Shown: positions 20,187 through 32,910 of the stretch, in pieces
Position numbering within the stretch: position 1 is the first letter of the stretch
Layout: each line of letters opens with the position of its first letter
NCBI GenBank assembly: GCA_037176725.1
Contig: JAZBRS010000029.1
Location: forward strand, 46,076,001 to 46,140,000
Reading direction: 5' to 3'
Source of the DNA: Posidonia oceanica
Lineage: Eukaryota; Streptophyta; Magnoliopsida; Alismatales; Posidoniaceae
DNA: 64,000 nucleotides
Position numbers and translations under genes: made by a program
The notes under the pieces: model-generated
Seen by the model: the letters and a program-made list of their open reading frames with translations, nothing else
The model's database searches: none
Told to the model about the DNA's origin: nothing

Positions 20187-22137
20187 CTACTGATAGTACT
20201 TCATCAGATAGCAGAGGTTGACGGGCTCAGACTGCTCGACCTGGTCCATATCCTTGAGGGTTACAGCGCCTCCCGAAAAGATCTGCTTGACCACAAAGGG
20301 GCCACGCCAATTGGGTCGGAATTTCCCTCGACCGTCAGGCAAATGAATGGCACGCAAGACAAGGTCCCCTGGCTGGAAGCTTCTGGGCTGGACCTTCTTC
20401 AAGAATGCTCTGGCCATCCGCTTCTGATAGCAGTGAGCGTTGTGCATGGCTTGCAATCTGCGCTCATCAATCAAGTTCAGTTGGATGCAGCGGTCTTCGA
20501 CCCATTCTGCTTCTTCCAACTCAGCTTCCCGCAGGATGCGTAGAGAGGGGATCTCCACTTCAACAGGTAACACCGCTTCCATGCCGTACACCAGAGAGTA
20601 CGGGGTGGCTCCTGTAGAGGTCCGGATTGATGTCCTGTACGCCCAGAGCGCGTACGGGAGCTTATCGTGCCAATCCTTGTGGATTTCTGCCATTTTCTTT
20701 AGAATCTTGACAATGTTCTTGTTTGCAGACTCCACTGCTCCGTTCATCTGAGGCCGATAAGGCGAGGATCGATGGTGCTTGATCTTGAGACTATGCAGGT
20801 ATTCTTCGATCCTTTTGGCAATAAAGTTTGAGCCATTATCAGAAATGACAGAGTGCGGGACCCCATATCGGGCAACAATATTGTTTCTGATAAACTTCTC
20901 TGTTGCCGCAGCAGTGACTGTCTTGTAAGAAGCTGCTTCCACCCACTTGGTAAAGTAATCGATCGCTACCAGAATGTAACGATGACCATTTGAAGCAGCA
21001 GGGTGGATGGCGCCGATGACATCGATCCCCCAGGTGGAGAAAGGCCATGGCGAAGACATGTTGTGCAGCTGACGTGGAGGGGCCTTGATAAAGTTACCAT
21101 GGATTTGACAATTGTGGCATCTACACACGAACCGGCAGCAGTCGGCTTCCATGGTCTGCCAGAAATAACCCTGCAGCATGATCTTCTTGGCCAGGAGGAC
21201 GCCGTTCATGTGTGGGCCATAGGTCCCCGCATGCACTTGGAGCATCAGCGTGTCAGCCTCCGATTTGTTTAGACAGCGTAGTAGCATTTGATTGTATGAC
21301 CTTCTGTACAGCTGTCCGGCCCCTAACACATACTTTGACGCCAGACGCGCCAAAGTTCTCTTGTCTGCTGCCGTGGTATCAGGAGGAAAGTTACCAGACT
21401 CCAGGAAAGACTTTATGTCTTGATACCAGGGCTGCCCCTCTGCGGGATCCTCTTCTTCTATGCTCGTGCAGTATGCAGGCTGCTCAATGCGAGTGACTGA
21501 TACATCCACAGTGCTGTCTTCTGATATAGTGAGCCAGGATGCCAGAGTTGCTAGTGCGTCTGCATACGCGTTCTTCGCTCTGTTCAGGTATGTGAAGCGG
21601 ATGCTCTTGAATTCTTTCATCAGCCTCAATAGGTGTTCGTGATACGGCACAAGCTTGGGATCTTTTGTCTTCCAATCGCCGTTCACTTGAGAAATTACCA
21701 GCATGGCATCGCCGTGCACATGCAGCTTCTGTGCCTTATGCTCGAGGGCGACTTTCAACCCCAGGATGCATGCTTCGTATTCTGCTTCGTTGTTTGTGCA
21801 GGTGAAAGTCAGCTTCCTCGCGAAAGGAGTCATCTGTCCTTGGGGCGTGGCCAGCACTGCGCCTACGCCTCGGCCCTTCTTGTTGACTGCACCATCAAAG
21901 TAGAGCTGCCATTCCTCTGCTTCTTCAGGATATTTCTGCTCAGAGTCCTCCATTGCAAAGAGAATGTCTTCATCAGGGAACTGCGTCTGGAGGGGTTGGT
22001 ATTCAGGCAGAGGGAGGTCAGCAAGATGGTCTGCCATTGCTTGACCCTTCATGGACTTCTGTGTGACGAAGGTGATGTCGTACTGAGACAATAACACCTG
22101 CCACTTAGCACATCTGCCCACCATGGCCGGCTTCTGA
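20187..22137 (-). pseudogene. pol C-terminal part of element 1: second RNase H and integrase
   Basis: It is read in a frame one base off the upstream RT. The first domain is an RNase H with the order DGA, NNEAEYEA, GDAML and NAYADALA, matching the additional RNase H of Tat elements. The integrase follows: an HHCC zinc-binding region ending CHNC, then the catalytic core with Asp at 21021-21023, Asp at 20838-20840 and Glu at 20730-20732. The last two are 36 codons apart, the DD35E spacing. A C-terminal segment with GDLVLRAIHLPDGRGKF and a final YYQ closes it. The domains themselves have no stop; the break is the upstream frameshift. Integrase joins the element's DNA to the target and leaves 5-bp duplications. 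Confidence 0.9.
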
Positions 22138-22479
22138 AATGAGGAACTTGATAGGATCATGCCGGCATAAGAGCTGTACTGGGTATGCCATCATGTAGTG
22201 TCTCAGCTTCTGTGCAGCCCAGACAAGTGACAGGCAAGTCTTCTCTAGTGTTGTGTACCTGGCTTCACATTCATTAAATTTCTTGCTCAGGTAGTAGATG
22301 GCGCGCTCCTTTCTACCAGATTCGTCATGTTGGCCCAAGACGGCGCCCATGGAATGTTGCGTGGTAGAAAGGTAGAGAAGCAAAGGTCTCCCCGGCGTAG
22401 GCGGGACCAGGACAGGAGGCTTGATCAACAGCTGCTTGATCTTGGCAAATGCAGCCTGACACTCCTCGCTCCAGTGAAT
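22138..22479 (-). pseudogene. Gypsy-type RNase H of element 1, degenerate and frameshifted
   Basis: It continues RT after the TAG at 22480-22482. It keeps GRKERAIYYLSKKFNECEAR, the helix around TLEKTCLSLVWAAQ and the RHDPI segment of the standard Ty3/gypsy RNase H. The first catalytic Asp of the usual DAS motif is replaced (STTQHSMG). One extra base near 22139 relative to element 3 shifts the frame into the second RNase H. Loss of the Asp is shared by both elements, so it predates their breakage; the second RNase H would supply the activity. Confidence 0.8.
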
Positions 22480-25148
22480 CTACGCATTCTTCCTCAAGAG
22501 CTTGAAAATGGGTTCGCAGATGGGCGTAAGCTGTGCAATGAAGCGACTGATATATTGTAAACGCCCAAGCAGACTTCTGACTTCTTTTTCAGTTCTAGGG
22601 GGTGGCATGTCCACGATGGCTTGCGCTTTCAACGGGTCCACCTCAATCCCCCTCTGGCTAACAATGTAGCCAAGCAATTTGCCAGAAGACACCCCAAATA
22701 CGCACTTCTTGGGATTGAGGCGCAGCTTGTACTTTCGTAGACGATCAAAGAGCTTTCTGAGACAGGCAAGATGATCCTCGGGCTCTTTGGTTTTGGCGAT
22801 CATATCGTCTACATAGACCTCCACTTCTTGGTGCATGAGGTCGTGGAATAGCACAGTCATGGCCCTCTGATAGGTTGCACCAGCGTTTTTCAGGCCGAAC
22901 GGCATGACTTGGTAGCAGAAGACTCCCCAAGGGGTGATGAATGAAGTCTTTTCCATGTCCTCTTCTGCCATTTTGATCTGATTGTATCCAGAAAAGCCGT
23001 CCATGAAGGAGAGCATCTTGTGGCCTACTGTATTGTCGACTAGGACGTCAATGTGGGGCAGCGGAAAGTCGTCCTTGGGACTCTCCTTGTTCAGGTCCCT
23101 GTAGTCGATGCAGATTCGGATTCGGCCATCCTTCTTGGGCACAGGTACAATGTTTGCCAGCCATTCAGGATAAAGAACGACCTTCAGAAAGTTGACTCCA
23201 AGCTGCTTCATTATCTCTTCTTTGATCATGAGCAGCCACTGTGGTCGCCATCTTCTCAGTTTCTGCTTTACAGGCTTGGCATCCGGATTTAAGGGCAGAT
23301 TGTGCACCACTATCTCTATGTCAAGGCCGACCATATCTTCATAACTCCAGGCGAAGACATCCGCATATTCTTTCAGGAATGCGATGAATTCTGCTCGAAC
23401 CTGGGTGGACAGCTGGGCACTGATGCAAACTTCTCTGACTTCCTCAGCTGTGCCGATGTTGACAACCTCCGTTTCTTCTTCGACATGGAGGTTGGGGCCT
23501 TCTGGGTCGTCGTCATAGGGCCGGAACTCAGGCAAAGGTTCGTCAGTCTTATCCATGCCCGTATCATCCTCCTCTCCATAGGCAATAAGTTCTGAGAGGA
23601 TCTCTTTCTCAAAGGAAGGGCTTGTGATGTTGAAAGAGTGCATGTGTTCCGCTGCTTGGCCCTGGTGACGCTTCAGGATGGTCACGCTCACTCGGGTATT
23701 CTTGTAGCCTCGGTGCGCGACCTCCATCCCAGCAACTCCTTCTACCATTTGCTCTGGCCTGACTGGCTCTGCTGAGTGCTCTGTTGATACTGCTGAGGGC
23801 TTAGCTGACTCTACTGCTGGTACTACTGACTGCTCTGCTAACTGTGCTGCTGGGGCCGCTGAGTCATTCTGCTCTGCTGCTGCTGTATTTACTGCTGATG
23901 CTTCCCCCTCTGGGTCTTTTGGTGTGCTCGTGGAGGGTATGCCGGACTGGCGGCTGATCTGGTCACTGCCGCTCGATATATTGCTCAGGTGAGGCATGGG
24001 TTGCACAAACCACCTAGACCCACCTTCTGGTTGAAGAGTGATGAGCTCATCTGGTCTAGGGGAGTCCGGCGCTGCTGAGTCTTCTAGGACCATGATAGAG
24101 GCATGGTCCTTTTGTAGAGGAGGATCCGTGACTACGGCTTTCCCTTTCCTTTCTGCAGCTTGGTGATCTGCCAGGTCATCTGCTATCGACTTGAGTTGTT
24201 CTTGATAAAGCAACTCTAAGTCGGACATCCAGGAATCGACCTGGGCTTCTATCGCCACTCCTTCTTCTTCGTTCGAGGGGGAGTCGACGTAGTAAGCGCC
24301 GGGGGCCTGCGGCACTGGCCCGGCTGCAAGACGGATCGTTGCCCTTGGAATCTGCATGATCTGGTTCACGGGCGCGTCCGATGGTGGCAACTCTGATGTA
24401 GATGGCCCAAATAAACAGGCTAGCGGTGCTACCGATGGATAGGCTTCCAGGGTTACTGTTGGAGAATAAGCAGGGGTGCTCTTCAGGGGGCTCAAAGGCC
24501 CGGAGAGTGTAGTGCTCAGTTGGCCTTTTGTATCAGGCCGTAACTGAGAGAGTGCAGCCTCTGACGCCATGGGGTCTTGCCATGAGAGCTGCTGCTGGTT
24601 GTCAGGAGAATGCGAAGTGGACTGCGCCAGCTGCATTCCTGAAGATGATGCTGAGGGAGCGGGCTGAGCCGCGCTGCTGACTGAGCTGATAAATGGTCCC
24701 TCTAGAGATGGGGACAGTGGCACTGATGTGGTTGTGACCGCCGGTAGCATGTTTGGTTCTGTCAGAAGGAGTGTCTCTAACTCCTGCACTGCTGCCTGAA
24801 CTTGTGATGCAGATGTGGCTGCAGAAGAGTGGGAACTTGCTTGTTCTGCCACAGGGCCTGCTGAGCTGCCTGCTATATCTGCCAGAGGGAGAGCTGAAAA
24901 GACTGACTGTGGGGCCTCTGCTCTAACCACTGCTTCTACTGAGCTGATTGGGACTGCCTCAGTTGTGCCAGACTGCTCCTCATCCGAGTAGTAGTCCTCA
25001 ACACACACCCAATCCTCTGCCGGCGCTGTGGCTTGGTAGTCAGTTGATCCCAGAGTTCCTGCACTGGTAAAGTTAGTGAGGTCTCTGGGAATGGCTGGTG
25101 CATGGGCTTTGAGCTGGAAGCAGTGATCTTCTTCGAGCTTTAGCGGCC
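22480..25148 (-). pseudogene. Protease-RT linker and reverse transcriptase of element 1
   Basis: The region begins in sense immediately after insert F. The first 560 or so codons are a low-complexity, acidic Ser/Ala/Pro/Glu-rich linker with no recognised domain. RT follows from about 23290: WLANIVPVPKKDGRIRICID, then FMDGFSGYNQ, MPFGLKNAGATYQRAM, the catalytic YVDD at 22804-22815, and the thumb. The frame stops at TAG 22480-22482, where element 3 has CAG. The enzyme would copy the RNA genome into DNA from the tRNA-Arg primer. Confidence 0.9.
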
Positions 25149-28100
25149 ATCCCCAGCAGAGTCGCCACTGTAGCGATCCCGATCGGAACCAGGCTCGCTA
25201 ACTTTAGCGGCGATTGAGATCCGAGGAAGAGGCTCAACTCGAAAACGCTTGAAATCGAGGAGAAAAGGGAAAGATAAGACAAATCAGAGTCGCCACCACG
25301 TCTATTAATGGGAGACGAGGAAAACCGAGGAAATGCGTGGATCAACACGCAAAACCAAGCAAGGAATGCAAAGCAAAGCAATGCAAAGGAAGATAAATGC
25401 AAACAAATGCAAAATAGATGACTCTAGCCTAGGATAAAGGCAGTATGGTCATTGCGGGCCAAAAGACAGGGTAAGGACTCCTGTTACGTGCGGGGAAGGT
25501 ATTAGGCACCCCCGACACGCCCGAAAATCGGTCTTTCTAGGCTTACGCTCGCATACACGGGGAAATGCAGGATTGAATGCCTATGTGCCTATAAATGCCT
25601 GAATGAATGCTCAAGGCGTGCTCTAAGTGGGAAGAAACAAAGCAGAGAAGTAAACGTGCTTTCTAAATGCTCAGCTGCGCTGTCCGTGTTCCGAATTAGG
25701 CGAAACCTAACCCGTGAGAACTCCAGACAGTAAGCATCACAGCCCTACATGCAAATGCAAGCGAGAAAACAAAACAGCGAGAAAACCATGCAATGTGATC
25801 GACATGCAAAGGAAAACGACGTAAAACACGCAAAACGAGGCGAGAAATGAGCAATGCGCGCAAAACGATGCAAAAGAGCGAAAACAGCGTGCAAAACAAG
25901 ACGAGAAAACAGAAAGGCACGCAAAACGGTACAAAAGAACGAAACCGGCACGCAAAACGAGCGGAAAACCAGGCAACACACAAAACGAGACAAGAAAACA
26001 GAAGGGCACGCAAAATGGTGCCAAAACGAGAGCAGGCGCGCAAAATGGCGAAGCAAAACCTCGGAAAAAGCCATGAGAATGCAAGAATGCAGAAAGTGGT
26101 TAGAAAAGGTCAAAGGGGAGTCAAAACAACGCGTGTGTAAGAACAGACGTCATTCAGGACCACTCAGAGTAGGTGTGAAGACCTACAGAGGGGAGAGGGG
26201 GCAAACGGAAGGATTACCACCTCTTAGCGACTGTTTCCCGCTAAACCGTTCCACGGTGTGTCTCGCATGCTGCCCAAAGCTCGCGATGCGATCGGATCGT
26301 GGAAAAGGGGGAAGAAAGTCACACTAAGTAGCAAATCCAAGGAAAACTCAACACAAAACACACAGGAGTACGCGAAATGGGGATTTGAATAGACAAGCAA
26401 GAAGGGGAAGTCCTATTCTACATGCTCGAAGAGACAGAAAGCGAAAACAAGGAAAACTGTGCAAATGGCATGCAAATGAATGCAATACAGGGGTTCAGGA
26501 GGACATACCTGGAGATCCGGGAGCCTGATCTGAAATCTGTCTGGTCCATGCTGAAGAGCGCTTTACTACGGTCGCCTGGGCAGCTTACTTGAGAAGATCC
26601 AACGGCCGGATTGAAAGATATCACAGCTTCAAGGCAGAAGGGCCAGAACAGGGGAGAAGAATGGATCTAGGTGTTCAGGGGGTCCTAGGGGTGTGCGAAA
26701 AGGTCCTCCCAAGTGAAAGGTAGCTAAAAGTGCTTAGTGTGTGCGAGAAGATGCTAGAATGCAAGACTAAATGAATGCAGGATGCATGCAAAAACAAGAA
26801 AAAGTAAAGAAAAGAAACAGGGAAAAACCAGGAGTTCAGAAAGCATTTTGAAAAAGAAAAGGGGCTAAAAGTGCAAATTTTCCAGAAAACAGGGCTCCAT
26901 GGGAAAGGATTTTGAAAACAGGGGAAGACAGAGGTCCACGTGACAAAAAACTAGGCTCAGAAAGGTGTTTTGAAAAGAGGGTATGCTTTGAAAGGGGTTT
27001 TAAAAGCAGAAGTGGACCAGAAGGTAATTTTAAGAAAATTGGGGTCTAAAATGCAAATTTTCCAGAAAACAAGGTTCCAGGGAGTCTGGGAATGCTAGTG
27101 GAAGGTCTGCATGTAATTTGGTAGGCATTGGAGCCAAGGTGCAACCTAGGGGCAAAATGGTCTTTTCACATGATTTTTTTTTTAAAAGATGCAAGGACCT
27201 ATGTGTGATTTTGAAATTATGTAGGGGCTGAAAATGCAATTCAGCATGGAAAATATGCTCTGAAAATTAAATGACAGGACCACAGTGCAATTTTTGGAAA
27301 ATATGGGGTTAAAAATGCAATGCAGTAAGCTAAAATGCATGCAACAGTTACTGTCCATTTAAAATGGACCTAAATGCAAATATGCAAAAGCAGAAGGTTG
27401 AAAATGCAATGCGGTAAGCAAAAATAAAAAATAAATCCTAAGTTGCTACAGTGCAATGGGGCTATGCTAAAACAGTAAATTACAGGGACTCAGACTGCAA
27501 TATTATATGATAAAGTATATGCATTTAAATGAAATGATTTAGTGCAGGACCTATATGCAAAAATCGAAAACAGAGGGGCTAAAATGCAAAATATCATAAC
27601 AGCACAGCACAGTAAATGGATCAGATTGCAAATACTGAATAACGTAAATAAAAACAGCAATTTAGCATAGTATTTAATTAAAAACCAAGCAGAATAAATA
27701 GCAGAAGGACTAAAGTGCAAAAATTGAAAAACTTAAGCTAAACATGCAATATTTACACCTAAAACTATACTGAAGAAAAATAAATGAACAGTGTTGATCG
27801 TCGACGGCGACGAGCACTGTAGCACAAAGCTTCCAGAGCTCGTGCCGTCGACAGGGGAGGCTGAGGATGCGCGGGAAGGCGGAGAGCGACGTCGGCGATC
27901 GTCCGGAGCTCCGGGGGTCGACTGGAGCTCGCTCTGCTGGTCGGAGTGTCCGGAGGAAAAGCAGCCGGCGCTGGAGAAGGAGGACTGTCCGGTGAGCTGA
28001 TGACGGAGCAGGAGGACCGGAAAGCCTATTCTAAAGGCTGGGGAAGCAAGAGAAGAAGGAGAGGAAGCTAGGGGAAGCAGTGATTACCTTTTCCCGCGCC

Positions 28101-28508
28101 TGAGTCATTCCCCCGACGTCAGTGGCTTCAGCTGTCGCCGGTGGAGGCCGTCCGGTCGCTGCAGACGTCGCCGGCTGCTCGCGGAAGTTGGAATCGCTTC
28201 AGAACGTCCCTCCGGTGCTTCCTGATCGACCGGACCGAAGTTCTACAGCTCAGGTAACGTTTCGGCTTTTCTGGGTTCAGAGGATGCTGCCGGAGGTCAA
28301 GGGAGGTGTCCGCTGCTCGTCGGCTTGGATGGAGCGTTCTGGGAGATTGCTGGAGGTGCGGGGAGTGATTCTGGGTGGTTGAATTGTTTTTTGGGAGGTT
28401 GTAGGTGGAGATTGGGAGTCGGCGGGTTTTCTGATCAGTGAGTGGTGTTAGTGTTTGTGGTGGAGTTTGGAAGCTGTGGTGAGCAGTTGGGTTCGAGGCC
28501 GGGGCTTT
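25149..28508 (-). mobile_element. Insert F: 5'-truncated LTR plus PBS within gag-pol of element 1
   Basis: In sense orientation the insert starts in mid-LTR (equivalent to about 11194 of LTR A), runs through the LTR terminus at 25169 and ends with the 19-base PBS at 25149-25167. Its LTR part is nearly identical to LTRs A and B, with small differences such as an 11-base deletion near 26048. It has no target duplication, and about 20 bases of gag-pol around the site are missing or altered relative to element 3. A CTT is shared at the LTR/gag junction. The TATA-like box lies upstream of the truncation and is absent. It disconnects gag-protease from RT. Confidence 0.85.
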
Positions 28509-31500
28509 CAGACTTCCTTCACTCCACTGCTACGATCGGCTCCGCGATCCCTTGGCCGTGACGCTCGAGCGGCGTACCCTTTATGTAACCCCACCTGTGA
28601 CATACATTCTCGACCATTCGAAAGGGGTTACTGTGAACGGCCAATGAGTTGACACGTTCAAGATCAGGAACGAAGTTAACTGGCTCGCGCCGGTTAACGC
28701 GATAGAGGGCTTCAGAAGTCTCGGGGTCAAATGGGATAGATTGCGAAGACACGGGAGAGACTGCTTCGATCCGCTCCTTCTCAAAGTTCTCCGCCATGAC
28801 GACAATGACATCATCGCCACGACGGTACTTTATCATTCGATGGAGGGTCGAAGGAAGGACCTGATGCTTGTGAAGCCAAGGGCGCCCAAGCAGAAGATTG
28901 AAGTTAGGCTTCAAGTCGACGACATAGAATTCTACGTCGAAGACGACCGGACCGATAGCCAGAGGGATAATCAGAATCCCTAGAGTGTCATGGTGAGTGT
29001 TGTCAAAAGCAGTCATTCCCTTCACGGCTGGCGTGATATCCTCGGCTCTGAATCCGAGCTTGGTTGCTGTACGCAAGGGACAGACGTTAAGGCCTGACCC
29101 GTTATCAACCAGTGTTAGGGGAATGCGGAAGTTTTTGAACTGCACCGTGACGAATAGGGGCTGGTTGTGATTAATCCCTGCCGGAGGCAGCTCATCACTC
29201 GTGAAAGAGATGACCTGGGGTTCTGCGATTAACCCAACCATGCTCTCCAAGGCAGAAGGCTCAATGGACTGGGACACACGAGCAGCCTGGAACACGCGAA
29301 GAAAAGCCTCGCGGTGCTCGGCAGAAGTGTGGATCAAATCCCAGATGGAGATGTCGGCTTTGACCTTCTTAAGCTGGGAAGTTAGGTCTGCTCTGGGTTG
29401 GCTTCTCCTAGCAGCTGGAGGGGTGATCCTAGCAGGTTCTAAAAGGGTAGTGGCAGGAAGCTGGGTTACTACAGGCTGGCTAGGGGCTGGGCTAATTACA
29501 GGCTGATCTGGAGTTGGAGCTGCTAAGGGTTGGCCTGAGGGTGGGGGTATAACAGGTCTAGGGTGAGTTGGCCTAGTTGCCGGCACTGGGGGCCTATAAA
29601 CCCTCCCCGATCGCGTTACTTCCGCGCACATTTCTGTGGCGTAGCTATAAGGGACGCGTTGGGTGTCCAGGGTCAAATCAATGACGACTAGAGCACGTGC
29701 TGCGAGCACAGGAGGGGTTATAGGGGGGGCTACAGGATACTGAGGTCTGTCTGAGGGATATGGTTGTTGTGGTGGGAGGGCTAGGGCAGGTTGAGGTCTG
29801 CCTAGAAGGTGTAGCTGAGGCTGCCCTAAAAGGTGGATAGGGGAACTAGGCTGGGCTCTAGCTAAGAGGTGTACAGGGGATTGAGCCTGAGGGAGCACGG
29901 TGGGAGGCGCGAGAGGGCGCTCCGGCCTGGCACGCGGTCGGATCAAATGGATTCCCGACTCGGAGCCGGCGACTGCCGCCAGATAGAGACTGACTGGGAA
30001 AGGCTCAGAGATGTCAGAGATAAGATCAGAAGGGTCTACTACAGAAGTAGCAGGCCCAGAGGGAAAGACAGAGTGGACGCCTGAGGTTCCCGCCCCTCCC
30101 GGATAAGAGTGCTCCGGTAGAGGTTGGCGGACGATGCCAGAATGCGGGGGAACAGCTGGAGATGCAGATGCATGAGTGCGTGCTTGAGTGGGCGCCTCGT
30201 GCGTGTCGATCACAATCGTTCCCGATTCGATCAGGTCCTGAATTGCGTTCCGCAGGGAGAAGCAATTGTCCGTCGAATGCCCGACGCTTCGATGGAAATT
30301 GCAGAAGAGGTCCGACCTAAACCAATGCGGCAGAGGGCTTGGCGGCGGACGAACCTCCGGGAACTTCAGGAGCGATGCCACCTTTGGCAAGATGACCGTG
30401 AGTGGTTCCACCAGTGGGGTGAAATTCCGCCTCTCAGTGGGTGGTCTTCTTTGCCTCGGGTACGGGCCTTGCTGAACCGGTGCGGCAGGATAGACCGGTC
30501 TAGCGGTGGTTGTGATGTGCGGTGTGTGTGGGTTCCTCGGTGCAGGAGCGTACACCATCTGAGCTGGGGCAGGCCGAGACGGCAAGCGAACAGGCACAGC
30601 AGGAGAATCGACGAATGCAACAGCGGGTTTCGGCGAGTCCTTCCTCTTCGGGCGGTTGTTGTTGTTGCCGCTGTTGTTGTTGTTGGAGGTGCTGCTGTTG
30701 GCACTGTTGCTGCTGATCGCTGCTTGCTTAGCGAACGCAGAGAGAGTCGGGAAGTTGCCACTCCGCAAAGAACTCTCTACGCGCGCTCCAGCTCTGATGA
30801 GTGCCGCGAAAGTAGTGACTGGCTGAATGCTAAGCAGAGCTCCGAGAGACGGCTGCGCCCCTTTGATAACGATCTCGGTAGACTCCTCGTCGGAGGGTCT
30901 ATCTCGAACCTGAGAGGCAAGGGCGCGCCAGCGGCCGATGTACTCCCCGAACGGCTCGCTAGAGTTCTGCTTGATGGCGATCAAGTCCGCCCTCTTTGGG
31001 ACAAGATCGAGGTTGAAGGAGTATTGCTCCAGGAACGCCTGACTGAGGTCGTTCCAAGTCTTGATGGCTGACATATCGAGTGATGTGAACCACTTGAGTG
31101 CCGGCCCGGTCAAACTCTTCTGGAACAAGCGGATCAGCAACCTCTCGTCAGCCTGAAGCTGAGCGAGATCACCGCAATACGCCTTCAGGTGTGCTACAGG
31201 GCAGCCCCTACCATTATACTTCTCGAAGTCCGGGATTTTGAACTTCGGAGGGAGTACCGCCTCTGGAAAGCAGCAGAGGTCTCGGAATTGGTAGGTCTGG
31301 TGCTCAGTACCCTGCACTAGTCGTAGTGCTTTCTCCAAGACGTCCATCCGGTTATTGATGGGGTCTGGGATTGCTGCTGTAGGAGAGGGATCAGCAGGGG
31401 TAGCGAGCACATACGCCGAATGGGTCGCACCTAAGTGCTCCTCCGGATCTACCATAGCGTCGCCTGGTGGAGCAACGGGATGGCCGGCGTATCCGTGCTG

Positions 31501-32316
31501 GGGGATAGTGTATGCAGGAGTGTATGCAGGATGCTGGACTTGAGGGAGGGGAGAAGAATAAATGCCATGCTGTGCTGGGACAGGGGTAGGATGGCGGAGC
31601 ACCAATTGCTGTGCAGGCGGGGTGCCAGACAGCGAGCCAGTGAGGTACTGGGCTCCAGCCGATCCAAAGGGTTGACCACCAGAAGGAAGTGGAGCATGCT
31701 GTGCCAAGTGTTGTGCAGGAGGAGGCGGTAAACGAGCCCCCATCGTCGGAACCGTGAGCAGTTGCGACGATGGTCGAGGCAGAGGTGCAGAGGTTGATGC
31801 AAGAAATGCAGGAACTGGCCTCGGAGGAACCTCAGGGACGACAGAGACAGGAGAAGGACGAACTGATAGAGCCATGCCCTACAGTCTCTGGGCGAGCTCC
31901 ATCAGATGCTGGTACTGAGCTTCGGGCGTCTCGCCAGTGGGGACGCTGAAGTGCAGTGCCGGCGGAGATTGGTGAACAAGTGGCACAGACACAGACTGTC
32001 CGGAAGGGAAGGATTCTACAGGAAGAGTCGCAGCAGTGGTGGAAGGGATGTCGAAAGCGACGTATCCCTGGGACGGAGGGGGCAGTGGCGTCTCCGGAAC
32101 GCAAGTAACGGCCGTCAAGATAGACTCGACGACTGGATCCGGAGGGAGGGAGGCTTGCCACTGTCCCGGGGTGTACTGAGAACCTAGAGACGTTAGAGGA
32201 GGAAACCCTGGCGTCGGAGGGGGAACAAGAGGGACAGAGGGAGCAACCAGAGGGGCCGGAACGGAAACACCCTCCGTGACAGGAGTAAAAGAAGGCTCAC
32301 TAACGTACTGGGCCAT
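28509..32316 (-). pseudogene. gag and protease of element 1
   Basis: The ATG at 32316 (MAQYVSE) is shared with elements 2 and 3; the open frame extends upstream to 32475 without ATG. A Pro-rich N-terminus is followed by the Gag core (about 31275-30730; PKFKIPDFEKYNG, LKWFTSLD, FNLDLVPKRADL). A knuckle-like CNFHRSVGHSTDNC follows at 30262-30303, a CX2HX4HX4C variant of the CCHC knuckle. The protease (about 29170-28880) has VDNGSGLNV (DNG at 29098-29106), then NLLLGRPWLH. Stops: TAG at 31879-31881 where element 3 has CAG, and TGA at 28519-28521 just before insert F. Gag would assemble particles and the protease would cut the polyprotein. Confidence 0.88.
30262..30303 (-). other. Zinc-knuckle-like motif in Gag of element 1
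   Basis: The residues CNFHRSVGHSTDNC give the spacing CX2HX4HX4C, with His in place of the second Cys of the usual retroviral CX2CX4HX4C knuckle. It is followed by an FSLRNAIQDLIESG helix as in other Ogre-type Gags. It should bind RNA if it still holds zinc. In element 3 the central His is Gln. Confidence 0.6.
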
Positions 32317-32497
32317 TGCTGACCTAGAGCGCGTGAGAACCGGGCTGCGACGGGTATTCAAGCGGTGAGTCCTAAGAGGAGCTATCGTCGCAAATGCAGA
32401 TAGCTCAGAAGGGGAATGGTCGCGAATAGGTCGCAACAGGGGCGTCAACGAGGGTCGGTACTCAAGCTCTGGCAAAGGGAACTCGCTTACCGATCAC

Positions 32498-32530
32498 GCT
32501 GACACAACAGAAGGAAATTAGGGTTAGAAA
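32498..32530 (-). promoter_or_regulatory. Putative 3' splice site upstream of gag (element 1)
   Basis: The minus strand reads CTAACCC, then TTTCCTTCTGTTGTGTCAG, with the exon starting at 32498. It fits branch point, pyrimidine tract and AG. The same sequence is at 52691-52720 of element 3. Use is inferred. Confidence 0.5.
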
Positions 32531-32669
32531 CTAAGAGATGAATGCAAATGAGTTAATTAAGTGGCGTGAATGATATGCATGCTTTCTAGTATGCCCCCCT
32601 TTCCTGACTAGTGTTTCCTAGCAAGGTTGTCTACTCCGGGTATCCCTGGGTGTACGGGTCACCGACTCA

Positions 32670-32910
32670 GGTCAGAAAAAGTAGGTCCCCTGCCTAACTC
32701 CTGGCCCAAAGCTCAGGTAATGACAGGGTGGTGCGTTGGTGGCCTCTACCCCGCCAAAGCGTGGGTGGTACCCTCTACTAACACCGACACATCCCCCGGA
32801 CAAGGAGGGGACGGACTGACCAACTTATGCCACGCCCAAAGCAGTGGAACAAGAGGCCAGAACCGTCCTTCGCAGACTAGTAGGTGGACTCAGAGGAGAA
32901 GAATGCATGC
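32670..32910 (-). promoter_or_regulatory. Conserved leader block (element 1)
   Basis: It matches 2783-3020 and 52309-52550 (see the element 2 entry), including the core ACCCCGCCAAAGCGTGGGTG. No shared reading frame explains the conservation. Confidence 0.5.

Noticed and set aside
30124..31071. 315-codon ORF on the plus strand
   Set aside because: It is the antisense shadow of the gag core of element 1; a similar shadow is found opposite gag of element 3 (54146-55042).
32317..32475. Upstream start of gag at 32475 (and at 52745 in element 3)
   Set aside because: The codon at these positions is TTG; the first ATG, conserved in three elements, is at 32316, 52904 and 2478.
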